The notes beneath the pieces are model-generated. The model was not told where the DNA came from. It was given only the letters and a program-made list of their open reading frames with translations, and did not search any database. DNA of 57,285 bases from Kalymmatonema hyalinum WJT4-NPBG1 (GTDB lineage: Bacteria; Cyanobacteriota; Cyanobacteriia; Cyanobacteriales; Nostocaceae), in the NCBI GenBank assembly GCA_019359075.1, contig JAHHIB010000057.1, positions 1 through 57,285 on the forward strand, given 5' to 3'. Of the stretch, positions 1 to 6,609 are shown one piece after another (the stretch's first letter is position 1; every line of letters begins with the position of its first letter). The translations under genes were made by a program, and so were the position numbers.

Positions 1-105
1 GAAATAGAACGCAATCAACAACGAGCTACTGTTAACTGGCGCTTCACCACTAAGGATGCACGAGTTAAACTCAACAGTCTTTATCCTACTCCTGACCTGT
101 CATAA
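1..105 (+). pseudogene. IS630-family transposase, C-terminal end (runs off left edge)
   Basis: Reading frame 1 is open from the first base to a TAA at 103-105. The 34 residues include NWRFTTKDARVKLNSLYP, which resembles the C-terminus of cyanobacterial IS630/Tc1-mariner transposases (a WRF..xDAR.KL..LYP ending). The rest of the gene lies outside the window, so whether the element is intact is unknown. The hairpin at 163-190 could lie just beyond the insertion sequence end. Assignment rests on a short tail only. Confidence 0.5.
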
Positions 106-162
106 TTTCTGTGGTGAACTACTAGTTGGAGAGACTTTTATCATCAAAAAGTCAATTCCATA

Positions 163-190
163 GGATTACCAAGTTTTATAAAGGTAATCC
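163..190. repeat. 8-bp inverted repeat hairpin
   Basis: GGATTACC at 163-170 pairs perfectly with GGTAATCC at 183-190 around a 12-base AT-rich loop. It lies downstream of the transposase tail and could be a weak transcription stop or part of the element's end. There is no T tract directly after it. Confidence 0.4.
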
Positions 191-346
191 AGTATTAATA
201 CTGACGCTTCCCAAGTATCCTTGTGAATAAGATCTAACAGTTACCAGTGTAATAAGTTACAAAAATTCCAGCTTTTTTTCTTGTTGATTGACTGAATTTT
301 TACTCTTTTCACTGGTACATAGTGTTAGACCTTGAGAAGGATAATT

Positions 347-541
347 ATGGCTAAAGTGAATCTAGGGCAGCTAGAAAAAAACTTGAACGAAGTTAACTAT
401 CCCCTTAGCAAAAAAGACTTGATTAAGTATGCTGAAGAAAAAGGTACCGACGAACAAGTGCTTCGGGCTTTGAAACAGTTACCTTCAAAAGAGTATGAAA
501 CGCTAGGAGATGTCACCAAAGCTATCAACAAAAGCCAATAA
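347..541 (+). CDS. DUF2795 domain protein
   Basis: A 64-residue acidic/basic helical protein. The pattern of a short helix, NYPLSKKDLIKYAEEKGTD, then a second helix ending in LPSKEYETLGDVTKAI matches the DUF2795 family, small proteins of unknown function common in cyanobacteria and actinobacteria. A longer reading from TTG at 332 is possible, but ATG 347 is preferred because GAGAAGG at 334-340 gives a good ribosome binding site six bases upstream. It is a stand-alone gene with a 330-bp AT-rich leader, and no operon partner is evident. Confidence 0.8.
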   Translation: MAKVNLGQLEKNLNEVNYPLSKKDLIKYAEEKGTDEQVLRALKQLPSKEYETLGDVTKAINKSQ

Positions 542-654
542 ACCTCTCCAGAAATTAGATAATATCTCAAGCAACACAAAGGTGTCAGGCTTTTGCTTGA
601 GATGTCTAATAGTGGATGAGCCTAGAAGAGCAGTGAGCAATACCAGGAGTAAAT

Positions 655-915
655 ATGAGCAACAGCGTACTAACTGCAACCACAACCGTCAAAACACTCT
701 CGCTAGCAGACTGGTTGGTGATTGCTGACACTCTCAATTACGAGCGGTTGTGGGGATTCGATAAATTTAGCCAGCACTCATCACCGGAAACATACGACCT
801 CAGCGCCCTGACTCTAAAAGATTGGGAAGAGATAGCAGAGCTAATTGGATGTGACAAATATTGGGCTAACCGCAGATACCGCGCTCACACTGTTGGCTCA
901 AAAAGCAGTCGATAG
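655..915 (+). CDS. Small hypothetical protein with internal duplication
   Basis: An 86-residue protein of unknown function. ATG 655 follows the ribosome binding site CAGGAG a few bases upstream. Two halves resemble one another: LSLADWLVIADTLNYERLW (about residues 15-33) and LTLKDWEEIAELIGCDKYW (about 51-69), each with an L-DW---A--L----YE/KY-W pattern. This suggests a tandem pair of about 20-residue helical units. No signal peptide or membrane segment is seen. Context gives no functional clue; it follows the DUF2795 gene by about 110 bp in the same direction. Confidence 0.65.
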   Translation: MSNSVLTATTTVKTLSLADWLVIADTLNYERLWGFDKFSQHSSPETYDLSALTLKDWEEIAELIGCDKYWANRRYRAHTVGSKSSR

Positions 916-967
916 TTATTGAGCTATTCCCTATAATGAGGGGATTAAAAAAGCCTTCGGCAGCCAC

Positions 968-1144
968 ATGGTGCGCGTTTCCAGCGCAGTGACACTTTTT
1001 TCTCGCGATCTCGGCTCAATCTTACAACAAGCCGCGATCGCGATCACTGTTTTGGGGCAGTTGATAAGCGATGAAATGACGCCCACCGAACAGCAGTTGA
1101 GAGCTATAAAAATATTGCTGGATTTCACCATAAAAGCGGGTTAA
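968..1144 (+). CDS. Small hypothetical ORF (57 aa)
   Basis: An ATG at 968 opens 57 codons ending in TAA 1142-1144. The product is amphipathic and helical, with an Ala/Ile-rich stretch (QQAAIAITVLGQLISDE) followed by MTPTEQQLRAIKILLDFT. The second part resembles the helical bundle of small phage or mobile-element packaging/DNA-binding proteins, but this is only an impression. The frame stays open upstream to a TGA at 920-922, so it may be a longer or decayed gene. A terminator-like hairpin lies 46 bp downstream. Confidence 0.35.
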   Translation: MVRVSSAVTLFSRDLGSILQQAAIAITVLGQLISDEMTPTEQQLRAIKILLDFTIKAG

Positions 1145-1189
1145 GTGGGTGAGCAGCAGCACCATTGTAAAGTCACCCTGGTGCGTCGG

Positions 1190-1219
1190 AATCACTTCAC
1201 CGTGTTAGTGATTTTTTTT
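1190..1219 (+). terminator. Possible Rho-independent terminator
   Basis: AATCACT at 1190-1196 pairs with AGTGATT at 1207-1213, and a run of T follows to 1219. It lies 46 bp after the 57-aa ORF and on its strand. The stem is only 7 bp, so strength is uncertain. Confidence 0.45.
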
Positions 1220-1308
1220 CACCCGCGATTGCCATTCTTCTAATAAACCACGTTCTTGAAGGAGCGCGATCGCATTTCCTCGAAGTATTACTGGCTGAAG
1301 AGTGTAGG

Positions 1309-1330
1309 CTGTTTACAGCATTGTAAACAG
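1309..1330. repeat. Perfect 9-bp inverted repeat (operator-like)
   Basis: CTGTTTACA, a four-base GCAT loop and TGTAAACAG form a perfect hairpin or dyad. It has no T tract, so a protein-binding dyad is as likely as a terminator. It sits 160 bp before the ORF starting at 1492. Apart from this, nothing gene-like is visible between 1220 and 1490. Confidence 0.35.
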
Positions 1331-1491
1331 GGGTGTTAACAGTTGATGGGGAAACGCTCATCTTTCTAAAGGGAAATATTAAAAGCTACCATTAGATAAG
1401 TCTTTTATTGAAGCTGTAAGTTTTAGATTTTACTCAGGAAAAAGTGAAGTGACTAAAAATACTCGCTTCCGAGAAAAAACGAAGATAGTAA

Positions 1492-1779
1492 TTGATCATA
1501 GCTAACATTACAGATACAAAATTTGAAGAACTGATTTTATATATTTGGGATCAAGCTTCACAAACATTACCCCCTTTAGATTTCTTAAAAACAGAAGATT
1601 TGAGTCGGCAACCCAAAGAGCATTATGCCAGTACTTGGGAGGTTGAACCTGAGTTATTAAGTAGGCTTAAGACTAAGCAGCAAGCTGCATTCATTATCAA
1701 CTTACGTAGAAAACGTTTTGGATTGCGCTGTCACTTAATCGCTGATATTTATAACCACGAACTTCAAAAAGCCAATTAA
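1492..1779 (+). CDS. Hypothetical protein (95 aa)
   Basis: A 95-residue soluble protein of unknown function, rich in charged residues (KTEDLSRQPKEHYAST, then RRKRFGLRCHLIADIYNHE). The only start in frame is TTG 1492, directly after an in-frame TAA at 1489-1491, and no strong ribosome binding site is visible. In the +1 frame the preceding residues (TKNTRFREKTKIVIDHS) run into it, ending at TAG overlapping this start. The pair may therefore be translationally coupled or a frameshifted longer gene. It could be a small toxin-antitoxin-like component, but nothing specific supports that. Confidence 0.45.
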   Translation: MIIANITDTKFEELILYIWDQASQTLPPLDFLKTEDLSRQPKEHYASTWEVEPELLSRLKTKQQAAFIINLRRKRFGLRCHLIADIYNHELQKAN

Positions 1780-1835
1780 TCTTACATTTGCTTAACCATT
1801 TATCATACCACAAAACTTTTTTGCAAGAGATATAA

Positions 1836-1855
1836 TATAGACAGTTCTATCTATA
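1836..1855. promoter_or_regulatory. TetR-type operator O1
   Basis: TATAGACAGTTCTATCTATA is a near-palindrome with half sites TAGA and TCTA. The same layout occurs at 1985, 3982 and 4331, all near a TetR-family gene. It is probably a binding site for that repressor. Confidence 0.6.
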
Positions 1856-1884
1856 AAACACAAGGAACGCTTGTCGGTACATCT

Positions 1885-2012
1885 AAAGTTCCCGATCCTG
1901 AAAGAAATACAAAAATTTGCGCGGGCGTTTGGGTTGGGAGTGTTGCTGTGGAACTGTGCAAACGGTCAGCGCGTCCTTATTCTGTATAGACCTGTCTATT
2001 TACGAGAACATT
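1885..2012 (+). repeat. 128-bp direct repeat, left copy
   Basis: Bases 1885-2012 are identical to 4231-4358, read by eye across the whole length, from AAAGTTCCCGATCC to TTTACGAGAACATT. It carries operator O2. The upstream 46 bp (1844-1889) are also repeated with a few changes at 3990-4035. Together they show that the control region of the TetR cassette was duplicated. Confidence 0.9.
1985..2000. promoter_or_regulatory. TetR-type operator O2 in front of the TetR gene
   Basis: TATAGACCTGTCTATT contains the palindrome TAGAC-CT-GTCTA, 60 bp before the TetR start codon. It suits autoregulation. The site is inside the 128-bp direct repeat and therefore duplicated at 4331-4346. Confidence 0.65.
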
Positions 2013-2060
2013 GCTTATACAAGAGAGTTTTGGTTACATTGATTCATAGGAGCACCGAAT

Positions 2061-2630
2061 ATGCAGCGCGGAGAACACCGAGGAAAGATTTTAGCTGTGG
2101 CGACCGAACTGTTTTACCGAAACGGCATCCATGCCACAGGCATTGATACCATTATTGCTCAATCCGACATCGCGCGCATGACCCTCTACAAGCATTTTCC
2201 TTCCAAGGATTCTTTGATTGAGGCTGTCCTTCGCAAGCATGCCGAGGACGCGCGTCAACTCCTGGAAAGCATCGTCAAGCAAACCGAGAAGACCCCGGAA
2301 GAACGGTTATGGCTCCTGTTCGAGGCAGTGGATCAGACGGTGCAAACGCCGGAGTTTTTCGGCTGTCCCTTCATCAATGCAACGGCAGAATATTCCGATC
2401 TTCGCCATCCCTTTCACCGCCTAGCCGTCGAGTACAAGCAGATGTACCGCGACCATATCCGCCAGATCGTCGAGCAGCTTAACATTGCTGACCCCGCTGC
2501 ATTAACTTCGCAGCTTTTTTTGCTGATTGAAGGTACGCTCGTAGCCACACAAGTGGACGCGCAACAGCGCACGTCCGAAGAGGCTCTGGCGGCGGCACAT
2601 ATTTTAGTGGATTTTCATCGCAGAAAATGA
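2061..2630 (+). CDS. TetR/AcrR-family transcriptional regulator
   Basis: A 189-residue TetR-family repressor. The N-terminal helix-turn-helix spans about residues 7-55, with the family pattern ILAVATELFYRNGIHATGID, then a recognition helix and TLYKHFPSKDSLIEAVL. The C-terminal ligand domain (about 60-189) contains FFGCPFINATAEY, a pocket pattern seen in several TetR regulators. ATG 2061 has AGGAGC seven bases upstream. Its coding DNA is clearly GC-richer than the flanking genes, which suggests acquisition by transfer. It converges on the GNAT gene across a strong hairpin. Likely targets are its own promoter and the DUF417 promoter, which share palindromic operators. The ligand is unknown. Confidence 0.92.
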   Translation: MQRGEHRGKILAVATELFYRNGIHATGIDTIIAQSDIARMTLYKHFPSKDSLIEAVLRKHAEDARQLLESIVKQTEKTPEERLWLLFEAVDQTVQTPEFFGCPFINATAEYSDLRHPFHRLAVEYKQMYRDHIRQIVEQLNIADPAALTSQLFLLIEGTLVATQVDAQQRTSEEALAAAHILVDFHRRK

Positions 2631-2664
2631 AATACCGCCTATGAAGCACTTTTGCATTTACGCG

Positions 2665-2688
2665 CCCGAACGGAACGCGCCGTTCGGG
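2665..2688. terminator. Bidirectional hairpin between TetR and GNAT genes
   Basis: CCCGAACGG at 2665-2673 pairs perfectly with CCGTTCGGG at 2680-2688 around a six-base loop. It lies between two converging genes (stops at 2630 and 2760), so it can act for both. There is no U tract. Confidence 0.55.
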
Positions 2689-2759
2689 GGCCTGTCCGCC
2701 CCATGCGCTTATCCCGAACTCACATTATTTTACGGTTTGCGGCGCGATTGCTGCTGCTA

Positions 2760-3647
2760 TTAATACAGGGCGGATGGTAGAAAAACCCCTGCCGGTTCGT
2801 TATACAGGCCGAGGCTCATCAACGTTGCGGTCTGGCTGATACGCAGGCCATGGTTCAAACACCAACGGAACAGGTCGGCGTTGCGCATCGGAACATAGAA
2901 GCCAAACTCAGCAGACGCTGGAGCCGCCCCGATAAGCGCCTTTAAGTCCTCATTGTTCTCGCCAACAGCGTGGCCGAAGAAGCCAACTTCGCTGGCGTAG
3001 CCCGATACGCGTCCATCACACTCGACAAGCATTGCCGTGCCCTGCCCGACAGCTCCGTTTAGTTCGCCCGCCCGGTCATGACCATGAATGCGATAGCAGA
3101 GTTGATTACACGCAGCAAGGTCGGCCTCAGTCGCCGGACGAACGGTGCGGCCGGGTATCGTCAAGCCGAGCAGCTGTCCTTTAAGGTCCGCCAGTGACTC
3201 GCGCACGTCGAAGCCGAGTTTTGTATACAGCGCAAGCGAGCAGCTGTTATGCGCGGCCTGAACGAGCCGCACACCGGCGCACCGTTTTTCGTGTGCCCGC
3301 TGTAAAATATGTTCCATTAGACGGCGACCAACCGACCTGTTTTGCGCGGCGGGGTCTACCGTAGTGGGTCCGACCCCGGCGATAGTATCGCCTTCCCACA
3401 AACAGTTGCTGCCGATGACGCGCCCATCAGATGCCTCAGCGACGACCGAATAAACCGCCGGGTGCGCCAACAGTTCGGTCAACATATCCGCCCCAAACTC
3501 CGCAGAAGGAAGGTCTGGTACGAAGCCGTGCTGTTCCGCAACAACACGTAACCCTTCATACAAAATGGTACCACAGGGGAGTGCGTCGTCGGGCCGTCCC
3601 GCACGCAGTATCACCGAGGATGTTTGTTCAAATACTTTGTCCATCAT
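2760..3647 (-). CDS. GNAT-family N-acetyltransferase (two-domain)
   Basis: A 295-residue acetyltransferase. The N-terminal GNAT domain (about residues 14-155) has the acetyl-CoA loop pattern QNRSVGRRLM and the later LYTKLGFDVRES. A second, degenerate GNAT-like domain starts at about residue 167 (VRPATEADLAACNQLCY) and runs to the end. The start is ATG 3647 or the adjacent ATG 3644, with GAAAGG a few bases upstream. The substrate is unknown; such proteins acylate small molecules or protein amino groups. GC content and codon use match the adjacent TetR gene, not the host flanks. It probably forms an operon behind the truncated DUF417 gene and would be controlled by operator O3. Confidence 0.88.
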   Translation of the reverse strand: MMDKVFEQTSSVILRAGRPDDALPCGTILYEGLRVVAEQHGFVPDLPSAEFGADMLTELLAHPAVYSVVAEASDGRVIGSNCLWEGDTIAGVGPTTVDPAAQNRSVGRRLMEHILQRAHEKRCAGVRLVQAAHNSCSLALYTKLGFDVRESLADLKGQLLGLTIPGRTVRPATEADLAACNQLCYRIHGHDRAGELNGAVGQGTAMLVECDGRVSGYASEVGFFGHAVGENNEDLKALIGAAPASAEFGFYVPMRNADLFRWCLNHGLRISQTATLMSLGLYNEPAGVFLPSALY

Positions 3648-3708
3648 GAAAAACCTTTCAAGTGTTCCGTTCGCAACAAGAGCGCGAACGGGGAGTTAGA
3701 TAACGAGC

Positions 3709-3730
3709 GCGACTACGTATACGTAGTCGC
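3709..3730. repeat. 22-bp perfect palindrome
   Basis: The two 11-base halves centred on TACGTATACGTA are perfect reverse complements (GCGACTACGTA and TACGTAGTCGC). A further hairpin (CCGTTCGC about 3667, GCGAACGG about 3684) lies between it and the GNAT start. It could be an operator, a resolution site or a relic of an inserted palindrome. Confidence 0.6.
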
Positions 3731-3820
3731 TGAGATGGGCGAAAATGGGCGACGGCTTTGCTTGCGACCGTGCCGATGCGAACCTTACCCGGTGCGGGCT
3801 TGTGGAAGGCTTTCGCGGAG

Positions 3821-3964
3821 TTAAGGGCCAAACGCCAAAACAAGAGCGACCAACCCATAGCGTAAAATACCCAAGCCGATGCGCTCCATCGTTTGCCCCG
3901 CGATCGTGCGGGACGTGGTTGCCGCAACCCCTGATGATCCGGGCGTGTTTGCCGATGATACCAT
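3821..3964 (-). pseudogene. DUF417 membrane protein, truncated N-terminus
   Basis: A strong ribosome binding site (GGAGGAACAC) precedes ATG 3964, and 47 codons follow. After a Ser/Thr-rich lead, MERIGLGILRYGLVALVLAF matches the first membrane helix of DUF417 (YkgB/RclC-type) proteins, whose usual length is about 150-190 residues. The frame then stops at 3821-3823. The DNA downstream (3648-3820) does not encode the rest of a DUF417 protein in any frame I could follow, so a deletion or insertion has removed it. Operator O3 is 18 bp upstream. The surviving transcript could still drive the GNAT gene. Confidence 0.55.
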
Positions 3965-3981
3965 TGTGTTCCTCCATATAG

Positions 3982-3999
3982 TATAGACCGTTCTATCTA
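3982..3999. promoter_or_regulatory. TetR-type operator O3 upstream of DUF417 remnant
   Basis: TATAGACCGTTCTATCTA is a near-palindrome matching O1, placed directly upstream of the minus-strand DUF417 start. It is a likely repressor site for the DUF417-GNAT transcript. Confidence 0.6.
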
Positions 4000-4035
4000 C
4001 ATAACACAAGGAACGCTTGTCAGTACATCTAAAGT

Positions 4036-4230
4036 CAGCTTTATCGCAAAGTTTTTTAGAACCCCAGCTACACGGTCATTCCACCGAAATACTCAGACAC
4101 CAAAAAATAACCGATGAATTCAGTGTTTCTAGCACTCCCATAAGTTTTGACAAAGCGAAAGTCACGAAAACGAACGCTGTTTCCCCTTAATTTACGATGG
4201 CTGAAACCCCCATGATTACGTTAGTTTCTG
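4036..4230. mobile_element. 195-bp insertion flanked by AAAGT duplications
   Basis: In the left copy of the duplicated control region, AAAGT (1885-1889) runs straight into TCCCG. In the right copy, 195 bp separate AAAGT (4031-4035) from AAAGT-TCCCG (4231). The pattern fits an insertion with a 5-bp target duplication, with the left copy as the empty site. Both ends begin CAG when read inward, but no long terminal inverted repeat is evident. No ORF of note lies inside. A GGGG...TAAGGGG stretch near the right end recalls Tn3-family ends, weakly. Confidence 0.55.
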
Positions 4231-4358
4231 AAAGTTCCCGATCCTGAAAGAAATACAAAAATTTGCGCGGGCGTTTGGGTTGGGAGTGTTGCTGTGGAAC
4301 TGTGCAAACGGTCAGCGCGTCCTTATTCTGTATAGACCTGTCTATTTACGAGAACATT
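4231..4358 (+). repeat. 128-bp direct repeat, right copy
   Basis: Identical to 1885-2012. It contains a second copy of the TAGACCTGTCTA operator (4331-4346), but no TetR gene follows. Beyond the repeat the sequence diverges completely (TTGCTTGCTGTG here, GCTTATACAAGA at the left copy). Confidence 0.9.
4331..4346. promoter_or_regulatory. TetR-type operator O4 (orphan copy)
   Basis: TATAGACCTGTCTATT is identical to O2. It lies 210 bp upstream of the first glycosyltransferase gene, so the TetR protein could conceivably affect that locus. The segment 4359-4556 between it and the gene holds no convincing ORF. Confidence 0.5.
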
Positions 4359-4556
4359 TTGCTTGCTGTGCCTGCGATCGCATCCCACCACGTAAGTAAC
4401 CACAGTCGTATGGCATTTGTGTCTACAATTCTTGCCCTGTTTTTGTGCATTTGCACAATTGCAATGACCAACAGGAAAAACTTCTTTGGTCAAATGCCCA
4501 ATGAACTGGAGTTCGCGACAGAGTAATGTTAAAATAGGCGTCCAGGAGGTGAATGC

Positions 4557-5633
4557 GTGTCCCACACAAATCGACTCAGCAAGCATCTACCCATCGCTCG
4601 TATAGCTATCGTGCGATCGCTTCCCGGATTGGGCGATTTACTGTGTGCTGTCCCTGCCATGAGAGCATTACGAGCAGCTTTTCCACAAAGCCACATTACC
4701 CTGATTGGTCTTGCATGGGCAAAAACTTTCGTCAAGCGCTTCAGTCATTACGTTGATGAGTTCTTAGAATTTCCCGGCTATCCAGGGATTCCTGAAATTG
4801 CTCCACCCGTCCACGAAATACCACAATTCTTGGCTAGCGTACACCAACAACGCTTTGACTTGGCATTGCAAATGCATGGTAGCGGTATCATCAGCAATAC
4901 TTTCACCGTCTTACTTGGTGCGCGTGTCAACGCTGGTTTTTATCTGCCTGGTCAATACTGTCCAGATGCAGATTATTTCCTACCATATCCAGATCACGAA
5001 CCAGAAGTATGGCGTCACCTGCGGTTGATGGACTACTTGGGAATACCACTTCAAGGAGATGCGCTGGAATTTCCTTTGGGTCAAGAGGATTTTTCTGCTT
5101 TGCACAAAGTCGAGGAAGTCCAAGCTCTCCAGAAAGGAAAGTATGTCTGCATTCACCCTGGTGCAAGTGTGCCAGAAAGACGTTGGTCTGTGGAAAAATT
5201 TGCGGCTGTCGCTGATGCAATTGCTGATCGTGGTTTCCAGGTTGTGCTGACTGGCACAGCACCAGAAGCAAATCTAACGCAGTCAATTGCCCAGATGATG
5301 CAAGCATTGCCGATTAATTTGGCGGGTAAGACCAGCTTGGGTGCATTGGCAGCGCTTTTGAGTAACGCAGAATTGCTGATATGTAACGATACTGGTGTAT
5401 CGCATTTAGCAGCAGGTTTGGGAGTTAAGAGTGTTGTGATTTTTACGAACTCTGACCCGCATCGTTGGGCACCGTTAGACCGCGATCGCCATCGCATCTT
5501 GTACAACAACAAGAAGGAACAAAATCCGTCTTCTGTGTTCAATTTTCACTCTTCTATCTTTACCATATCCCCAGAAATGGTTATGGATCAGGTGGATGAC
5601 CTGCTGTCTAAGGAGGTAGCGAATGTTACCTGA
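4557..5633 (+). CDS. Glycosyltransferase family 9 (heptosyltransferase-like)
   Basis: A 358-residue GT-B enzyme of the GT9 family, which transfers heptose from ADP-heptose in LPS synthesis. The N-terminal Rossmann domain (about residues 14-185) starts with IAIVRSLPGLGDLLCAVPA, the GD-L--PA motif of the family. The C-terminal domain has PGASVPERRWSVEKF and the donor-binding NDTGVSHLAAGLGVKSVVIF near residue 280. GTG 4557 is the start: GGAGGT at 4546-4550 is well placed, and the ATG four bases earlier is out of frame. The gene overlaps the next GT9 gene by 11 bp, showing translational coupling in an operon. The donor and acceptor are not provable from sequence. Confidence 0.9.
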   Translation: MSHTNRLSKHLPIARIAIVRSLPGLGDLLCAVPAMRALRAAFPQSHITLIGLAWAKTFVKRFSHYVDEFLEFPGYPGIPEIAPPVHEIPQFLASVHQQRFDLALQMHGSGIISNTFTVLLGARVNAGFYLPGQYCPDADYFLPYPDHEPEVWRHLRLMDYLGIPLQGDALEFPLGQEDFSALHKVEEVQALQKGKYVCIHPGASVPERRWSVEKFAAVADAIADRGFQVVLTGTAPEANLTQSIAQMMQALPINLAGKTSLGALAALLSNAELLICNDTGVSHLAAGLGVKSVVIFTNSDPHRWAPLDRDRHRILYNNKKEQNPSSVFNFHSSIFTISPEMVMDQVDDLLSKEVANVT

Positions 5634-6093
5634 ATTGCAGAACCTGCGAAGAGCTCTGGTGATGCAAGTAGGTAGTCGCCAAGACTTAATGCTAACCATT
5701 CCTGCACTCCAAAAGTTGCGCGAGCTGCTAGGAGATGCCACCATCACATTGATGGTTTGTCCGTGTAATAGCGAAATAAGTATAGAACTGCCTTGGGTAG
5801 ATGAAGTATTTGTCTATGAGGGTGGTGAGAGAAAGTTTGTAGATGCTGAACGCGAATTGGCGTTGATTTCCAAGCTTCGCCAAGGCGCTTTTGATGCAGC
5901 TGTCATTTTCACCAATCCTGGAGAGTCGCCTTACCCCTTAGCATATATCTGCTATTTGGCAGGAATTCCCATACGTATCGGTCAATCGCAAGAGTTCGGC
6001 GGCGGCGTTCTTTCGGAATGGGTAAAGTTACCACCAAAAGATTCTCACCCAGTAGACAAATACCTTTTCTTATTGACGCACTCCTCGGCATAA
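5623..6093 (+). pseudogene. Glycosyltransferase family 9, C-terminally truncated
   Basis: The first about 150 residues match the N-terminal half of GT9 enzymes and closely parallel the intact gene at 11247 (AVIFTNPGESPYPLAYICYL here, AIIFTSFSQSPHPAGFLCYL there). The donor-binding C-terminal half is absent. After HPVDKYLFLL the reading frame ends in LTHSSA and a stop, and the following 500 bp look like a mobile-element relic. The normal family length is about 330-360 residues, so the product cannot be active as a GT9. ATG 5623 overlaps the previous gene by 11 bp, so the gene was once part of the operon. Confidence 0.8.
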
Positions 6094-6545
6094 ATGCACT
6101 CCTGATTCTTAAAGGTTGCTACTGCGAAAGCTAAAGCTTTACTCCGTAGCAATTCAACTTCGCTGTTTCTTTGACTCTTAACTAGGCTTCGTCTGGTGAC
6201 GAACGCCCCCGCTACTACCGTCTCCGCAAGCATTTTACTTTTACATCCAGGAAGCGTCCCTCCCCAGATGGATCTGAATTTTATGGGTTTGTTTCTCTGC
6301 AATTTCTAATTGCTTCGTATTACAGGTCGCGTCACCATTACATGTTCTAGGGTGATATTTGTCTCGACAAGCCCAAACAAGGTTGAGATACCTTTAATCT
6401 GTGGTTCATTGACCACTTGTAATAATATTGTACATCTTAAACATGGGTATGCTTAGGGAAAAAGAGAAACAACAAGTTAAAACGGCGTTGCGTCGGATTT
6501 CATCCCCGGATTGAAAGGCAGGGGTTCTCATCCTCCCCAGGGTGC
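6076..6545. mobile_element. Relic of an insertion element, possibly IS200/IS605-type end
   Basis: This gene-free stretch starts exactly where GT9 homology stops. Its right part contains GGATTTCATCCCCGGATT, then GGCAGGGGTTCTCATCC, an imperfect hairpin in the style of IS200/IS605 (TnpB-type) right ends. The left part has small palindromes (AAAGCTAAAGCTTT and AGGCTTCGTC). A minus-strand ORF (6045-6302) gives no recognisable protein. The identity of the element is uncertain; the disruption of the GT9 gene is clear. Confidence 0.4.
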
Positions 6546-6609
6546 TTTGATAGAGTCATGAGTCATTTGTTGTCCTGCGCAAAAGACTAATGACTAATAA
6601 CTAATAACT

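Noticed and set aside
510-728. 72-codon ORF between the two small genes
   Set aside because: It overlaps the ends of two better supported genes in another frame.
4263-4526. 87-codon ORF with a hydrophobic segment starting in the right direct repeat
   Set aside because: It begins within the duplicated control DNA, has no ribosome binding site and overlaps an equally poor minus-strand frame.
6045-6302. 85-codon minus-strand ORF after the broken GT9
   Set aside because: It spans the disruption junction and palindromic repeats; no protein family was recognised, so it is treated as part of the element relic.
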